Shown: one piece after another, positions 18,848 through 27,104 of the stretch | Layout: the number at the start of each line of letters is the position of its first letter | How positions within the stretch are numbered: position 1 is the first letter of the stretch | The notes under the pieces: model-generated | Database searches by the model: none | What the model saw: the letters and a program-made list of their open reading frames with translations, nothing else | What the model was told of the DNA's origin: nothing | Translations under genes and position numbers: made by a program | Source of the DNA: Anaerolineae bacterium | GTDB taxonomy: Bacteria; Chloroflexota; Anaerolineae; Aggregatilineales; Phototrophicaceae | Assembly: GCA_022843745.1 (NCBI GenBank) | Contig: JALHNB010000004.1 | Span: 62,001 to 126,000, forward strand | Length of the DNA: 64,000 bases | Direction: 5' to 3'

Positions 18848-20611
18848 ATGATCCCTTTTCGCATATTGTTCCTTGTCATGCTGCTGAGTTTATTCACGAT
18901 TCGGCCAGCCCAAGCGGCAGGCGTAGTCATAGATTGTACGCAATATGGCCCCGGCGCAGGCACATTGCAAGATGAACTTGCCAGCGGCGGCACGATTACC
19001 TTTACGTGCAGCGGGACAATCATCGTTCCGGAAATCATCATTTCGCAAGATACGACCATTGATGGTACTGGGCAGGATGTGACCTTAAGTGGAAATAATG
19101 CCAATCAGGTTTTTTATGTCAATGCTGATATAACCCTTAATTTGCATTCACTAACGATTACTGAGGGATATGATCGGGACATAACGGCTATCGAAAGTTA
19201 CGGCACATTAACGATTACCGACAGTAGAATATCCCACAATAACGGCCCTTTTGTCATCCAGAGCGAAGGGCCAACGACAATCCTCCGTACAATCATATCG
19301 AACAATGAAGGAACCGGTATACGCGCATTTGATACACTTCACATTATTGACAGCGAGATATCTGACAATACTCAACCAAGCACCATAGCCGATGGAGGCG
19401 CTGTATTTGCTGAAGATAATTTAACTATTGTCAACAGTGTGATTGCGAACAACAGCACCGCTTCTAACGGCGGCGGGATCACTTTTGGGCTTGGCGATAC
19501 TCTGACAATTAGTGACAGTTCGTTCATTGGCAATTCGGCTGACCTGATTGGCGGCGCAATATTTGCCCTTTGTTCAGATGCGAATGTGACAATCACCAAC
19601 AGTACATTCTTTGATAACTCCGCTTTATACGGCGGCGCCATCGTTAACACTTGCAACCTACTATCCACCAATAATACATTTCTAGAAAACACGTCTTCTT
19701 GGCCTAATCGTTCCGAAACGATTCACAATTGGACTCATGGGGTCGCTACCTTTAGAAACACAATTATTGCGGGGATCGCAGATGGTCCTCATTGTGAGAA
19801 TTGGCAAGAATTCGATGGCACAGCTAATAATCTGGCTACCGACGATTCGTGCCCTGGCTTTACGCAAACGACATTGGGCGATTTAAAACTTGGAACCCAA
19901 GAAGGTGATCCTGTCTATTTTCCGCTTTTAACCGGCAGTCTAGCCATTGATAGTGGAAATTACGAAGCATGTCCCCTTACTGATCAGCGTGGGATCAGCC
20001 GTCCACAGGGGTTTGCATGTGATGTCGGCGCATATGAATATGAACCCGAACAATCCCTTTCACAGCCTGTACTGAATACTCCATCAGATGGTTTTTCGAC
20101 AAGCAACGCCCAGACTCAATTCACCTGGAATCCGGTTGATAACGCAACGGGTTACCAGTTCCAAATCGGCACAACCAACCCTCCGACTTCGCGGCCTCAT
20201 TTTATAAGTACAACGAGCTATACTTCAGTTTTGCTAACGACTACTTACTATTGGCGTGTGCGGGGAATTCAACAAGATGAAGATACGATTTCACCCTGGA
20301 GTGAAATACGCTCTCTGACCATTGAAGCGCAGCCGGATGCCGTGCCATTAAGCAATATATTCACGACTTTAACGCCACATTTAACATGGAATAAAATCAC
20401 CTGGGCAACTGGATATGAAGTCCACGTCAGCGCAGATTCGAATTTCAGCAGTCTTAACTTTCAAAATAATACGCTTGCCTTCTATAATTTATCGGTCACA
20501 ACCTCGCAACTTGGGAATAATGTTTATTATTGGCGCGTCCGAGCCAAACGTCAGAACGGCACTTGGGGAGATTGGGGTGCTGTTCAAAGATTCGTTGTAA
20601 GTGTGCCATAA
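18848..20611 (+). CDS. Secreted beta-helix repeat protein with fibronectin-like tail
   Basis: 587 residues from the ATG preceded by GGAG at 5 bases. A signal peptide (ending AQAAG) is followed by a right-handed parallel beta-helix region built of short repeats such as LTITDSRISHN, IVNSVIANNSTASNGGG and ITNSTFFDNSALYGG, typical of polymorphic-membrane-protein and choice-of-anchor surface proteins. The helix is capped by the familiar ending ACPLTDQRGISRPQG...CDVGAYEYEP. Two Trp-rich beta-sandwich repeats follow (FTWNPVDNATGYQFQI; LTWNKITWATGYEVHV), each resembling fibronectin type III. No anchor or sorting signal is visible. Likely an adhesin-like or polysaccharide-binding surface protein. Confidence 0.78.
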   Translation: MIPFRILFLVMLLSLFTIRPAQAAGVVIDCTQYGPGAGTLQDELASGGTITFTCSGTIIVPEIIISQDTTIDGTGQDVTLSGNNANQVFYVNADITLNLHSLTITEGYDRDITAIESYGTLTITDSRISHNNGPFVIQSEGPTTILRTIISNNEGTGIRAFDTLHIIDSEISDNTQPSTIADGGAVFAEDNLTIVNSVIANNSTASNGGGITFGLGDTLTISDSSFIGNSADLIGGAIFALCSDANVTITNSTFFDNSALYGGAIVNTCNLLSTNNTFLENTSSWPNRSETIHNWTHGVATFRNTIIAGIADGPHCENWQEFDGTANNLATDDSCPGFTQTTLGDLKLGTQEGDPVYFPLLTGSLAIDSGNYEACPLTDQRGISRPQGFACDVGAYEYEPEQSLSQPVLNTPSDGFSTSNAQTQFTWNPVDNATGYQFQIGTTNPPTSRPHFISTTSYTSVLLTTTYYWRVRGIQQDEDTISPWSEIRSLTIEAQPDAVPLSNIFTTLTPHLTWNKITWATGYEVHVSADSNFSSLNFQNNTLAFYNLSVTTSQLGNNVYYWRVRAKRQNGTWGDWGAVQRFVVSVP

Positions 20612-20694
20612 ACACTTACAACCGCTGGGGATTGGCGGGTCAATCAGCGGATTGTACAATAATCAACTTTGTTTAGCTGCACAGAATAAACACC

Positions 20695-21009
20695 ATGCCA
20701 GACGAAATTCAACCCATTCCTGCCGACCAAGCCCGCGCCATTCTCGATGCCGCTATCCGCGAACGTGTCGGCGATGATTGGGAAGATGACGAAGACGGTT
20801 GGGTGCTGGTCACAGGTCATGACTACATGGCACGCCTGACCAAAGGCCGCACCAACCTCGATTTTTACGTCGATCTGCTCGGCAACGTGACCATCGAGCA
20901 AAAAGAAATCACGCTGCCGCAGGACAGTGGGCGATTATTTGCCTGGATATTTCTCATTCTGTCGCTGGGCATCGCTTATCTCCTCGCGCGTATTGCCGGA
21001 CTTGTATGA
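20695..21009 (+). CDS. Small protein with C-terminal membrane helix
   Basis: 104 residues: an acidic soluble part (DDWEDDEDGWVLVTGHDYMARLTKGRTNLDFYVDLLGNVTIEQKEI) and a C-terminal transmembrane helix (about residues 82-102). No family recognised. Its stop overlaps the start of the membrane glycosyltransferase gene by 4 bases, so the two are translationally coupled and may work together. Confidence 0.6.
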   Translation: MPDEIQPIPADQARAILDAAIRERVGDDWEDDEDGWVLVTGHDYMARLTKGRTNLDFYVDLLGNVTIEQKEITLPQDSGRLFAWIFLILSLGIAYLLARIAGLV

Positions 21010-22604
21010 CGCGGCGCTCCAACCTCATTTTTTTCGCGCTGTTAATCGCTATCATAGTCCTCGCGCTGCCTGTGCTGACTTATCCGCCGGGGCGCGATCA
21101 GGGTGAATTTGCCACCATCGGGCGCGGCGTCCTCGACGGCAAAATCCCTTACATTGACCTGTGGAATCCCAAGCCACCCGCCGTATTTTACGTCTATGCG
21201 CTGGCAATCCAAGTTTTCGGACGCACGGCGGAAGCGCTGCGGGCAATTGATTTTTTTATCGTCCCGGCGCTGTGTGCGGCACTTTACTGGCTTGGCGAGC
21301 GCATCGCGAATCGGCGGGTTGGTCTGTTCGCCGCGCTGCTGTTTGGCGTTTTCTATTTCACCGAGAGTTTTTGGACGCTCACGCAAAACGACGGCATTGT
21401 CGCGCTGCCGATGACGCTGGCGATGATCTGTGCCTTCAAAGCCTCTGAAAATTCAAAACGCGGCTGGATTTGGGCATTTGGCGCGGGCGCGTTGAGTGCC
21501 TATACGGTCTGGTTCAAATATCCTTTCGCACTGTTCGGTGTGGCGCTGGTGTTGGGATATTTTTTCATCAATACGAAAGACGCACCTACAGAGATAAAGT
21601 CACCTACCCCACCCCTAACCCTTCCCCTTGCAAGGGGAGGGGAAAAGGGGTGGGGTAGGTTGGATTCTTGGTGGTTCAGTTTTCTTGCCTTTTCCATGGG
21701 CGTCCTCATTATCATGTTGGCCGGAGTCGCCGCGCTCATAGCGATGGGCGCGTGGGGCGATTTGGTCGAAAGCGCACGGGTCACGTCGCAATACACAGCG
21801 CTGACCTTTAATTTTCAGGACTTCACGGAATTGATGGCGACGGCAATCGGCTTCCGCTGGCAGCAGTGGGGACTGTTGTGGATATTAGCCGCATTGTGGT
21901 TCGTATTGCGGCGAGAACGAGCGCGAGAATGGTACGCGATCATTATTTGGGCGTTGGCAGGGCTGGCGATCATGCTTGTCCAGGCTAAAGGTTATGATTA
22001 TCACTGGCTGCCGATGCTCCCGCCGCTGGTATTGCTCGGCGCGGATACGCTGGATCGCCTTCTCAAAATGATCGCAAAACGTTGGGAAATCCTGGCGACT
22101 ACTGCGTCAATATTAGTTTTACTGCTCATCATGATCGTGCGAATCTGGCCGAGCGCCTGGCCTTATCTGACCGGACAAGAATCGCAGGTGACCTATTATG
22201 GGCGCTTCCAGGCAGGCGAATTTATCGCGGATGAATCGTTAGAGGTCGCGACTCTGCTGCGCGAACGGGTATTACCGGGCGATTCGCTGTATATTTGGGG
22301 CTTCAGGCCAGAAGTCTATTATCTCAGCCAATTGAACCCGCCCACCCGCTTTATTTTCCAGTTTCCGCTGGTCGGGAACTGGTATCCACCTGAATGGCGC
22401 GAGGAAAATGCTGAAATTCTGTGGGCAGCCCTGCCACCCTACGTCCTCGTGCTTCAGGTCGATTATATGGCCTGGGTGACAGGCAGCGAAGAAGATTCCA
22501 ACACGCTGCTTCAGGAGTATAATGAATTGAATGATTGGCTGGTTTTTAATTACGAATTCGACACACAGGTAGGCAACTTTTTTATATGGCGACGCAAGAT
22601 TTGA
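21006..22604 (+). CDS. ArnT/PMT-like membrane glycosyltransferase
   Basis: 532 residues, multi-spanning, of the GT39/GT83-like group that moves sugar from a polyprenyl-phosphate carrier to an acceptor outside the membrane. Near the N terminus, YPPGRDQGEFATIGRGVLDGKIPYIDLWNPKPP holds the Asp/Glu pair expected in the first extracytoplasmic loop. About ten hydrophobic helices follow, then a soluble C-terminal part (LYIWGFRPEVYYLSQLNPPTRFIFQFP) seen in this family. A 59-bp palindrome (21602-21660) is embedded in frame in a loop, coding PTPPLTLPLARGGEKGWG. The gene overlaps its neighbours on both sides (4 and 19 bases). Confidence 0.8.
   Translation: MTRRSNLIFFALLIAIIVLALPVLTYPPGRDQGEFATIGRGVLDGKIPYIDLWNPKPPAVFYVYALAIQVFGRTAEALRAIDFFIVPALCAALYWLGERIANRRVGLFAALLFGVFYFTESFWTLTQNDGIVALPMTLAMICAFKASENSKRGWIWAFGAGALSAYTVWFKYPFALFGVALVLGYFFINTKDAPTEIKSPTPPLTLPLARGGEKGWGRLDSWWFSFLAFSMGVLIIMLAGVAALIAMGAWGDLVESARVTSQYTALTFNFQDFTELMATAIGFRWQQWGLLWILAALWFVLRRERAREWYAIIIWALAGLAIMLVQAKGYDYHWLPMLPPLVLLGADTLDRLLKMIAKRWEILATTASILVLLLIMIVRIWPSAWPYLTGQESQVTYYGRFQAGEFIADESLEVATLLRERVLPGDSLYIWGFRPEVYYLSQLNPPTRFIFQFPLVGNWYPPEWREENAEILWAALPPYVLVLQVDYMAWVTGSEEDSNTLLQEYNELNDWLVFNYEFDTQVGNFFIWRRKI
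21602..21660. repeat. C/G-rich palindrome embedded in a coding region
   Basis: Arms ACCTACCCCACCCC (21602-21615) and GGGGTGGGGTAGGT (21647-21660) are exact reverse complements; the inside is also symmetric (CTTCCCCTTG/CAAGGGGAGG). It adds about 20 residues to a loop of the glycosyltransferase without breaking the frame. Confidence 0.85.
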
Positions 22605-23029
22605 AACCGTCCATTATCATTCGTCCGGCGCAGCCTGGGGATATTGACCCACTGTGCGAATTGATCGAGCCATTTGTCGAAGATGGCAAGCTGCTCCCGC
22701 GCACCTATGATGAATTGGAAGAACTGCTGCCTAACTGCTTTGTTGCCGAATTATCTGAAGAGCAAAAAATCGTCGGCTGCGCGGCGCTCGAAATTTATTC
22801 GAAGAAATTAGCCGAAGTCCGTAGCCTCGCCGTCGCACCATCAGCACAGCGCATGGGTGTTGGCAAAATGCTGGTCGAAGCCTGTGTCAACCTTGCCCGG
22901 GAACGTCAAATTCTGGAAGTGATGGCGATCACTTCATCGGAAGATTTCTTTAAATCCTGCGGCTTCGATTTCACGCTCCCCGGCGAGAAAAAAGCCCTGT
23001 TTATCCAGAGTCGCCATACACAGGACTAG
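22586..23029 (+). CDS. GNAT N-acetyltransferase, short NAGS (ArgA-like)
   Basis: 147 residues forming one GNAT domain. The motifs RPAQPGDIDPLCELIEPF, LLPRTYDELEELLPNCFVAE, CAALEIYSKKLAEVRSLAVAPSAQRMGVGKMLVEAC and EVMAITSSEDFFKSCGF match the short N-acetylglutamate-synthase-like GNATs that start arginine synthesis from glutamate and acetyl-CoA. The acetyl-CoA loop is QRMGVGKM. It overlaps the end of the glycosyltransferase gene by 19 bases, an odd partner for an arginine enzyme. A second, closely similar gene follows 315 bases downstream. Confidence 0.78.
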   Translation: MATQDLKPSIIIRPAQPGDIDPLCELIEPFVEDGKLLPRTYDELEELLPNCFVAELSEEQKIVGCAALEIYSKKLAEVRSLAVAPSAQRMGVGKMLVEACVNLARERQILEVMAITSSEDFFKSCGFDFTLPGEKKALFIQSRHTQD

Positions 23030-23130
23030 ACCCAATCTTTAGGGGTATGATTTCAAAATTTTGTTATATTATAAGTAAGCTGTTCAACATGATCCGTTTA
23101 TGAAAATTTCGTAAATTTCGTAAATTGGTC

Positions 23131-23160
23131 TTGATGAATAACCACAAATGTTTGTATAAT
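23131..23160 (+). promoter_or_regulatory. Sigma-70-type promoter for second GNAT gene
   Basis: TTGATG (23131-23136), 18-base spacer, consensus TATAAT (23155-23160). Start would be near 23167, about 178 bases before the TTG start codon. Confidence 0.7.
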
Positions 23161-23259
23161 TTCTATATGGTTATGCCCCATGTAATTGTTCCTTCTGCAC
23201 GATAGCAAAAAAGACGAATACCAATTCGTTCTCAAATACCAAGTCAATATCAACGCAAA

Positions 23260-23283
23260 CTAAGCGCAAGAGCTTGGTTTTTT
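23260..23283 (+). terminator. Leader terminator / possible attenuator
   Basis: CTAAGC (23260-23265) pairs with GCTTGG (23272-23277, one T-G pair), loop GCAAGA, followed directly by six T. It lies after the promoter and before the gene, the usual place for attenuation. Confidence 0.55.
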
Positions 23284-23344
23284 CTGTCTGTTTTAACTGA
23301 TCGGGGTTTTTGGTTTGTATCTATACAAGGAGGATTTTTTAGAG

Positions 23345-23797
23345 TTGGAACCCTATCAACAGGTGGTGACACAAAACTGCACGCCGACGATCACCATTCG
23401 TCTGGCTCAAACTTCAGACATTGATGCACTTTCGAACTTGATTGAGCCGTTTGTCGAGCAAGGAAGACTCCTTCCTCGGACTTACGATGAACTTGAAGAG
23501 TTACTGCCAAACTGTTTTGTGGCCGTGCTGGACGATGGACAGATCGTTGGCTGCGCCGCACTCGAAATCTACTCCAAAAAACTGGCCGAAGTCCGCAGCC
23601 TCGCTGTCGCATCCCGGATGCAGGGCATGGGAGTCGGCAAGATGTTGGTGAACGCCTGTGTCGATCTTGCCAGCGAGAAAAATGTCCTTGAAGTGATGGC
23701 GATCACGTCGTCTGAGGAGTTTTTCAAGTCGTGCGGCTTCGACTTCATGCTGCCCCAGAAGAAAAAAGCGCTGTTTATCCAGACGCGCGATCTCTGA
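23345..23797 (+). CDS. GNAT N-acetyltransferase, second NAGS-like paralogue
   Basis: 150 residues with a TTG start chosen because a strong AAGGAGGA (23327-23334) lies 10 bases before it; an earlier TTG at 23315 would place that site inside the gene. It shares almost all conserved blocks with the gene at 22586 (FVEQGRLLPRTYDELEELLPNCFVA, LEIYSKKLAEVRSLAVA, LEVMAITSSEEFFKSCGFDF), so the two arose by duplication. Unlike the first copy it has its own promoter and a leader with a terminator-like hairpin. Likely N-acetylglutamate synthase; how the copies divide the work is unknown. Confidence 0.78.
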   Translation: MEPYQQVVTQNCTPTITIRLAQTSDIDALSNLIEPFVEQGRLLPRTYDELEELLPNCFVAVLDDGQIVGCAALEIYSKKLAEVRSLAVASRMQGMGVGKMLVNACVDLASEKNVLEVMAITSSEEFFKSCGFDFMLPQKKKALFIQTRDL

Positions 23798-23820
23798 ACA
23801 GAACGCTATAACACCAAATA

Positions 23821-23850
23821 AAACGACTCTCAGATTTGAGAGTCGTTTTT
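23821..23850. terminator. Intrinsic terminator after second GNAT gene
   Basis: AAACGACTCTCA (23821-23832) and TGAGAGTCGTTT (23837-23848) form a 12-bp perfect stem with a 4-base loop and a T tail. Confidence 0.93.
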
Positions 23851-23918
23851 AATTGTCGATAAATGCGATCCACTGAACCGCTTTTATAAACGATACTCGA
23901 TTTATAAAACGATCAGGT

Positions 23919-24935
23919 TTAGCCCGATGATTCTTCAGTTGCCGCCGGATCAGGCATTGCGACTTCCATCATTGGCAAGCTGGCGCACGAACCTGTCGCG
24001 GTCACAACATCTGAGCGCACCCATGACCCGCTGGTCAGGTGATACCACATCGCTCCGGTGCTGCCGGGTGCTTGCCCATCAACAGCCGCCGTCTCACCGG
24101 CTCTGAGCGTACCGACAGATGCAAAACTTGTGCCTGGGCCGCTGCGCAGGTTAACGGTCTGGTTGCCTGCGGGGGTTACGCTGCAATCGCCTGCGGGAGC
24201 GCTGGCTTCCGGCGCGGGCATCGCTGCAAACGGCACCGTGTTGACATAGCCCAGCGCATCAGCTTCAGCACGGATCGCCGCAATGTCCTCAGCTGTTGGC
24301 GGTTGAACCGGGCCGACAAAGCCTTCACCCGAACCGTCGAGGAATGGCATCAGAACGGGTACAGCGTCGGACACATTATCAAATTGATATTGCGCGTAGG
24401 GAATATTGTTGGCGATACGTCCGCCAATCTGACGAACCAACGCACGATGTTCAGCTTCGACAGCGGCGATCTGTGCGGTAGTTACCGCAAATGGGACAGC
24501 CCCTGCTGCCGTGAAAATGCGTGTCGCAGCCAGATAGGCAGATACAAAGGTGGTTTCAGCCACTTCGGTAATCTGCGAAAACAAGTCTTTATCGGCAAAC
24601 AGGCCATCCGGCACGTAGAACTCGGTGAATAAAGGTGTTGCGCCCAATGACATGAGCAGTTCGAGGTGATCCTGCTCGGCCAGGAAGCCTGTCTTCAAAT
24701 AATTGACCTGAATTTCGTCCAGACCCATCGCCTCTGCGCCATTAATGCCCGCCAGATAATGTGTCGTCGCGAAAAGCTCGGCGGTGGCGGCCAGATTGAT
24801 GATCGTTTGCGTGTCGTCATCACCATCCTGCGCGAATGCGGTGCTGATTCCAAAAAGCTGGGTCATGCCCACCAGTGATGCGCCTGCTGCACCCGCTTTA
24901 ACAAAATTGCGTCGTGATACGGTCTTGTTTGTCAT
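23919..24935 (-). CDS. Tat-exported ferritin-like protein with SH3 domain
   Basis: 338 residues. The N terminus is a twin-arginine signal (SRRNFVKAGAAGASLVG, cleavage near AFAQ). Residues about 40-190 form a ferritin-like four-helix bundle of the Ferritin_2 (DUF4439-like) type with acidic/His residues in LFATTHYLAGING, EQDHLELL and VEAEHRALVRQI that could bind a di-metal site. The C-terminal quarter is an SH3b-like domain (VNLRSGPGTSFASVGTLRAGE, GSWVRSDVV). It follows a close paralogue lacking the SH3 part by 93 bases. Role outside the membrane unknown; metal handling or oxidant defence are guesses. Confidence 0.8.
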   Translation of the reverse strand: MTNKTVSRRNFVKAGAAGASLVGMTQLFGISTAFAQDGDDDTQTIINLAATAELFATTHYLAGINGAEAMGLDEIQVNYLKTGFLAEQDHLELLMSLGATPLFTEFYVPDGLFADKDLFSQITEVAETTFVSAYLAATRIFTAAGAVPFAVTTAQIAAVEAEHRALVRQIGGRIANNIPYAQYQFDNVSDAVPVLMPFLDGSGEGFVGPVQPPTAEDIAAIRAEADALGYVNTVPFAAMPAPEASAPAGDCSVTPAGNQTVNLRSGPGTSFASVGTLRAGETAAVDGQAPGSTGAMWYHLTSGSWVRSDVVTATGSCASLPMMEVAMPDPAATEESSG

Positions 24936-25028
24936 TCTTCATCCCATCCTCAAAAGCTATAGAAGTTATAGACTGTAGAGATTGCAGGGCATGGCTCCCC
25001 CAGGGTGGCGTGCCATGACCCAAATAAT

Positions 25029-25751
25029 TTACATTGCCGCGAAGGGCTGAACGGTGTTGTCATAACCCAGCGCTTCGGATTCGGCGCGAATGGCCGCAAT
25101 TTCATCGGCGGTAGGCGGTGCAACCGGGCCAACGAAGCCTTCACCTGAACCATCGAGGAACGGCATCAGGACGGGTACTGCATCGGATACATTGTTAAAT
25201 TGATACTGCGCATAAGGGATATTATTGGCGATCCGTCCGCCGATTTGGCGAACTAACGCACGATGTTCCGCTTCGACAGCGGCGATCTGCGCCGTAGTCA
25301 CGGCAAACGCAGTCGCGCCAGCGGCAGCGAAAATGCGCGTCGCGGCCAGATATGCCGATACAAACGTGGTTTCAGCCAATTCGGTAATCTGCGAAAACAG
25401 TTCGACATCGCTGAACAGTGTTTCCGGCACATAAAATTCGGTGAAAAGAGGCGTTGCACCCAATGATATGAGCAGTTCGAGGTGATCCTGCTCGGCGAGG
25501 AAGCCCGTCTTCAGATAATTGACCTGCGCTTCTGCCAGCCCCAGGTCGCCATTGATCGCCGCCAGATAATGAGTCGTTGCGAAAAGTTCGGCGGTGGCTG
25601 CCAGGTTGATGATCGTTTGTGTGTCATCGTCAGCAGCTTGCGCGAACGCGGTGCTGATACCGAACAGGCTGGTGTAATTGGCAAGCGCCACTGCACCCGC
25701 CGCCGCACCCGCCCCCTTGAGAAAATTACGTCGTGACAGTTGATTCTTCAA
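25029..25751 (-). CDS. Tat-exported ferritin-like protein
   Basis: 240 residues: a twin-arginine signal (SRRNFLKGAGAAAGAVA, cleavage near AFAQ) and the same ferritin-like bundle as the neighbouring gene (LFATTHYLAAING, EQDHLELLISLGATPLFTEFYVPE, VEAEHRALVRQIGGRIANN). It ends where the paralogue continues into an SH3 domain. The two are adjacent on the same strand, so this is a tandem duplication followed by gain or loss of the SH3 module. Confidence 0.8.
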   Translation of the reverse strand: MKNQLSRRNFLKGAGAAAGAVALANYTSLFGISTAFAQAADDDTQTIINLAATAELFATTHYLAAINGDLGLAEAQVNYLKTGFLAEQDHLELLISLGATPLFTEFYVPETLFSDVELFSQITELAETTFVSAYLAATRIFAAAGATAFAVTTAQIAAVEAEHRALVRQIGGRIANNIPYAQYQFNNVSDAVPVLMPFLDGSGEGFVGPVAPPTADEIAAIRAESEALGYDNTVQPFAAM

Positions 25752-26070
25752 GATTTTGTTCTCCTTAAAACCCCATTACACTCTAAATTATCATCATGTT
25801 ATGACGATGCTATTTCATACGCCACTTTGATTGAAATTAGATTTCTAATTACAAGTTTTTTATCACTATTACAATAATTAAGTGATTTTTAGGCTTAAAT
25901 ATCCAAAAGCAGCGCAAAAACACATTTTGCTATTGCTGCCTATGCAATTTAATATGGTTTTTAAGCTTTTAACGGATTGAAAAGCAGAATCGTTCTTATC
26001 AGATTCTCATCAAGGGAAATAAAAAGACCCTGCCATCACAACAGGGTCTTCTTATCATGGGAGGGAGATG
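25752..26070. other. AT-rich intergenic region
   Basis: 319 bases between the start of the ferritin-like gene and the end of a glycosyltransferase gene, both minus strand. It holds the terminator at 26022-26050; the rest is AT-rich and probably carries the ferritin-gene promoter, but no clear boxes were picked. Confidence 0.5.
26022..26050 (-). terminator. Intrinsic terminator of the GT2 gene
   Basis: AAGACCCTG (26025-26033) and CAGGGTCTT (26042-26050) form a 9-bp stem; read on the minus strand it is followed by TTTATTT. Confidence 0.88.
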
Positions 26071-26892
26071 TTAGTTATCGTTAATGGCTGGTCGCTGCCG
26101 AGTGACTCTGGCAACTAGCCTTTCCTTTGATCGAGAAGTAATCTGGTTAGCAGCCGTTTTCATTCGATACGCTCTTTTATTGAGCGCAAATCCCGGCAGT
26201 TTGGAAAGATGCAAAATATGGGCAAATGTCAGCTTGAGCGTACTCATTTGTGAGCGTCCTGAAGCACGTTCATGTAAATTGACAGGAATCTCAGAAACTT
26301 TATAACCTGCGTGCATGGCGCGAACCAGAAGTTCGGTGCTGGCGAGCGCACTGTCACTGTTAAAAGGCACACGCTCGACCACATAACGCCGATAGGCACA
26401 AAACAACGATGTCCAGGTATGGATATGTCGGTTGACGAATAATCGGTAGAGCAACGAAACTCCACCTTCGAGCAGAACATGGTGTCCGGTGGAATGATGA
26501 ATTGAACCATTCGGATGATAGGGTGAGGCCACGACAATATCTGCCTGATCGACGATCATCCGCGCAACCAACTGCGGAATCGCGTTGAATGGATATGTCC
26601 CGTCGAAATCTGTGGTGATAATCACATCGCCATCCGCATGGTCAAAGCCGGTACGAAGAGCTGCGCCAACGCCTTGATTCACAACGTGAGAAATGATTTT
26701 CACATCCGGTACATCAGCAAATGCTGCCGTTAACATACGCGGCGTTCCATCCTGGCTGCCATCATCGACCAGAATGACTTCTATGTTATAGGTTTTGCGC
26801 AGGTAGCCCAGGGCGGAGCGCAGCCGGGCAGCGGAATCGGTGACACAGGCGGCTTCGTTGTAAACAGGTATAATCAACGATAGTTTCATCAT
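26071..26892 (-). CDS. Family 2 glycosyltransferase (dolichol-phosphate-sugar synthase-like)
   Basis: 273 residues with a GT-A fold. LSLIIPVYNEAACV opens the nucleotide-binding site, VILVDDGSQDGT is the sugar-nucleotide motif, and TTDFDGTYPF supplies the metal-binding DxD-like residues. The late NLHERASGRSQMSTLKLT is characteristic of polyprenyl-phosphate hexose synthases. There is no membrane domain, so it probably charges a lipid carrier for the several ArnT/PMT-like transferases in this window. GGGGAG precedes the start. A hairpin (26917-26952) occupies its leader. Confidence 0.82.
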   Translation of the reverse strand: MMKLSLIIPVYNEAACVTDSAARLRSALGYLRKTYNIEVILVDDGSQDGTPRMLTAAFADVPDVKIISHVVNQGVGAALRTGFDHADGDVIITTDFDGTYPFNAIPQLVARMIVDQADIVVASPYHPNGSIHHSTGHHVLLEGGVSLLYRLFVNRHIHTWTSLFCAYRRYVVERVPFNSDSALASTELLVRAMHAGYKVSEIPVNLHERASGRSQMSTLKLTFAHILHLSKLPGFALNKRAYRMKTAANQITSRSKERLVARVTRQRPAINDN

Positions 26893-26916
26893 AGGCGCTC
26901 CCCTTTCTTTACATAC

Positions 26917-26952
26917 TTAGGACTTTAGTCCCGATACCTTGCCGAGTCCTAA
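26917..26952. other. Leader hairpin upstream of GT2 gene
   Basis: TTAGGACT (26917-26924) pairs with AGTCCTAA (26945-26952), and the overlapping GGACTTTAGTCC is itself symmetric, so two alternative folds compete. It sits 25-60 bases before the minus-strand start codon. Confidence 0.5.
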
Positions 26953-27104
26953 CAAGGTTTGTAAGGGAAGATTAAAAGTTATAAAAATATTATAAAGATG
27001 AATATTAAGGAGAATAACGGGCTTTTTCGTTGTACTTTTTGCCAATGGGCATCTTATAAATCTTGGTTAAAATCTACAGAGGGTAATGTACAAAGGATAA
27101 CCCA

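Larger units (their letters stand above)
23030..23344. other. Leader region between the two GNAT paralogues
   Basis: 315 bases without a gene. It contains a promoter at 23131-23160, then about 100 bases of predicted leader with a terminator-like hairpin (23260-23283), then the ribosome site of the second GNAT gene. An AATTTCGTAAATTTCGTAAATT direct repeat lies near 23105-23125. Confidence 0.55.
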
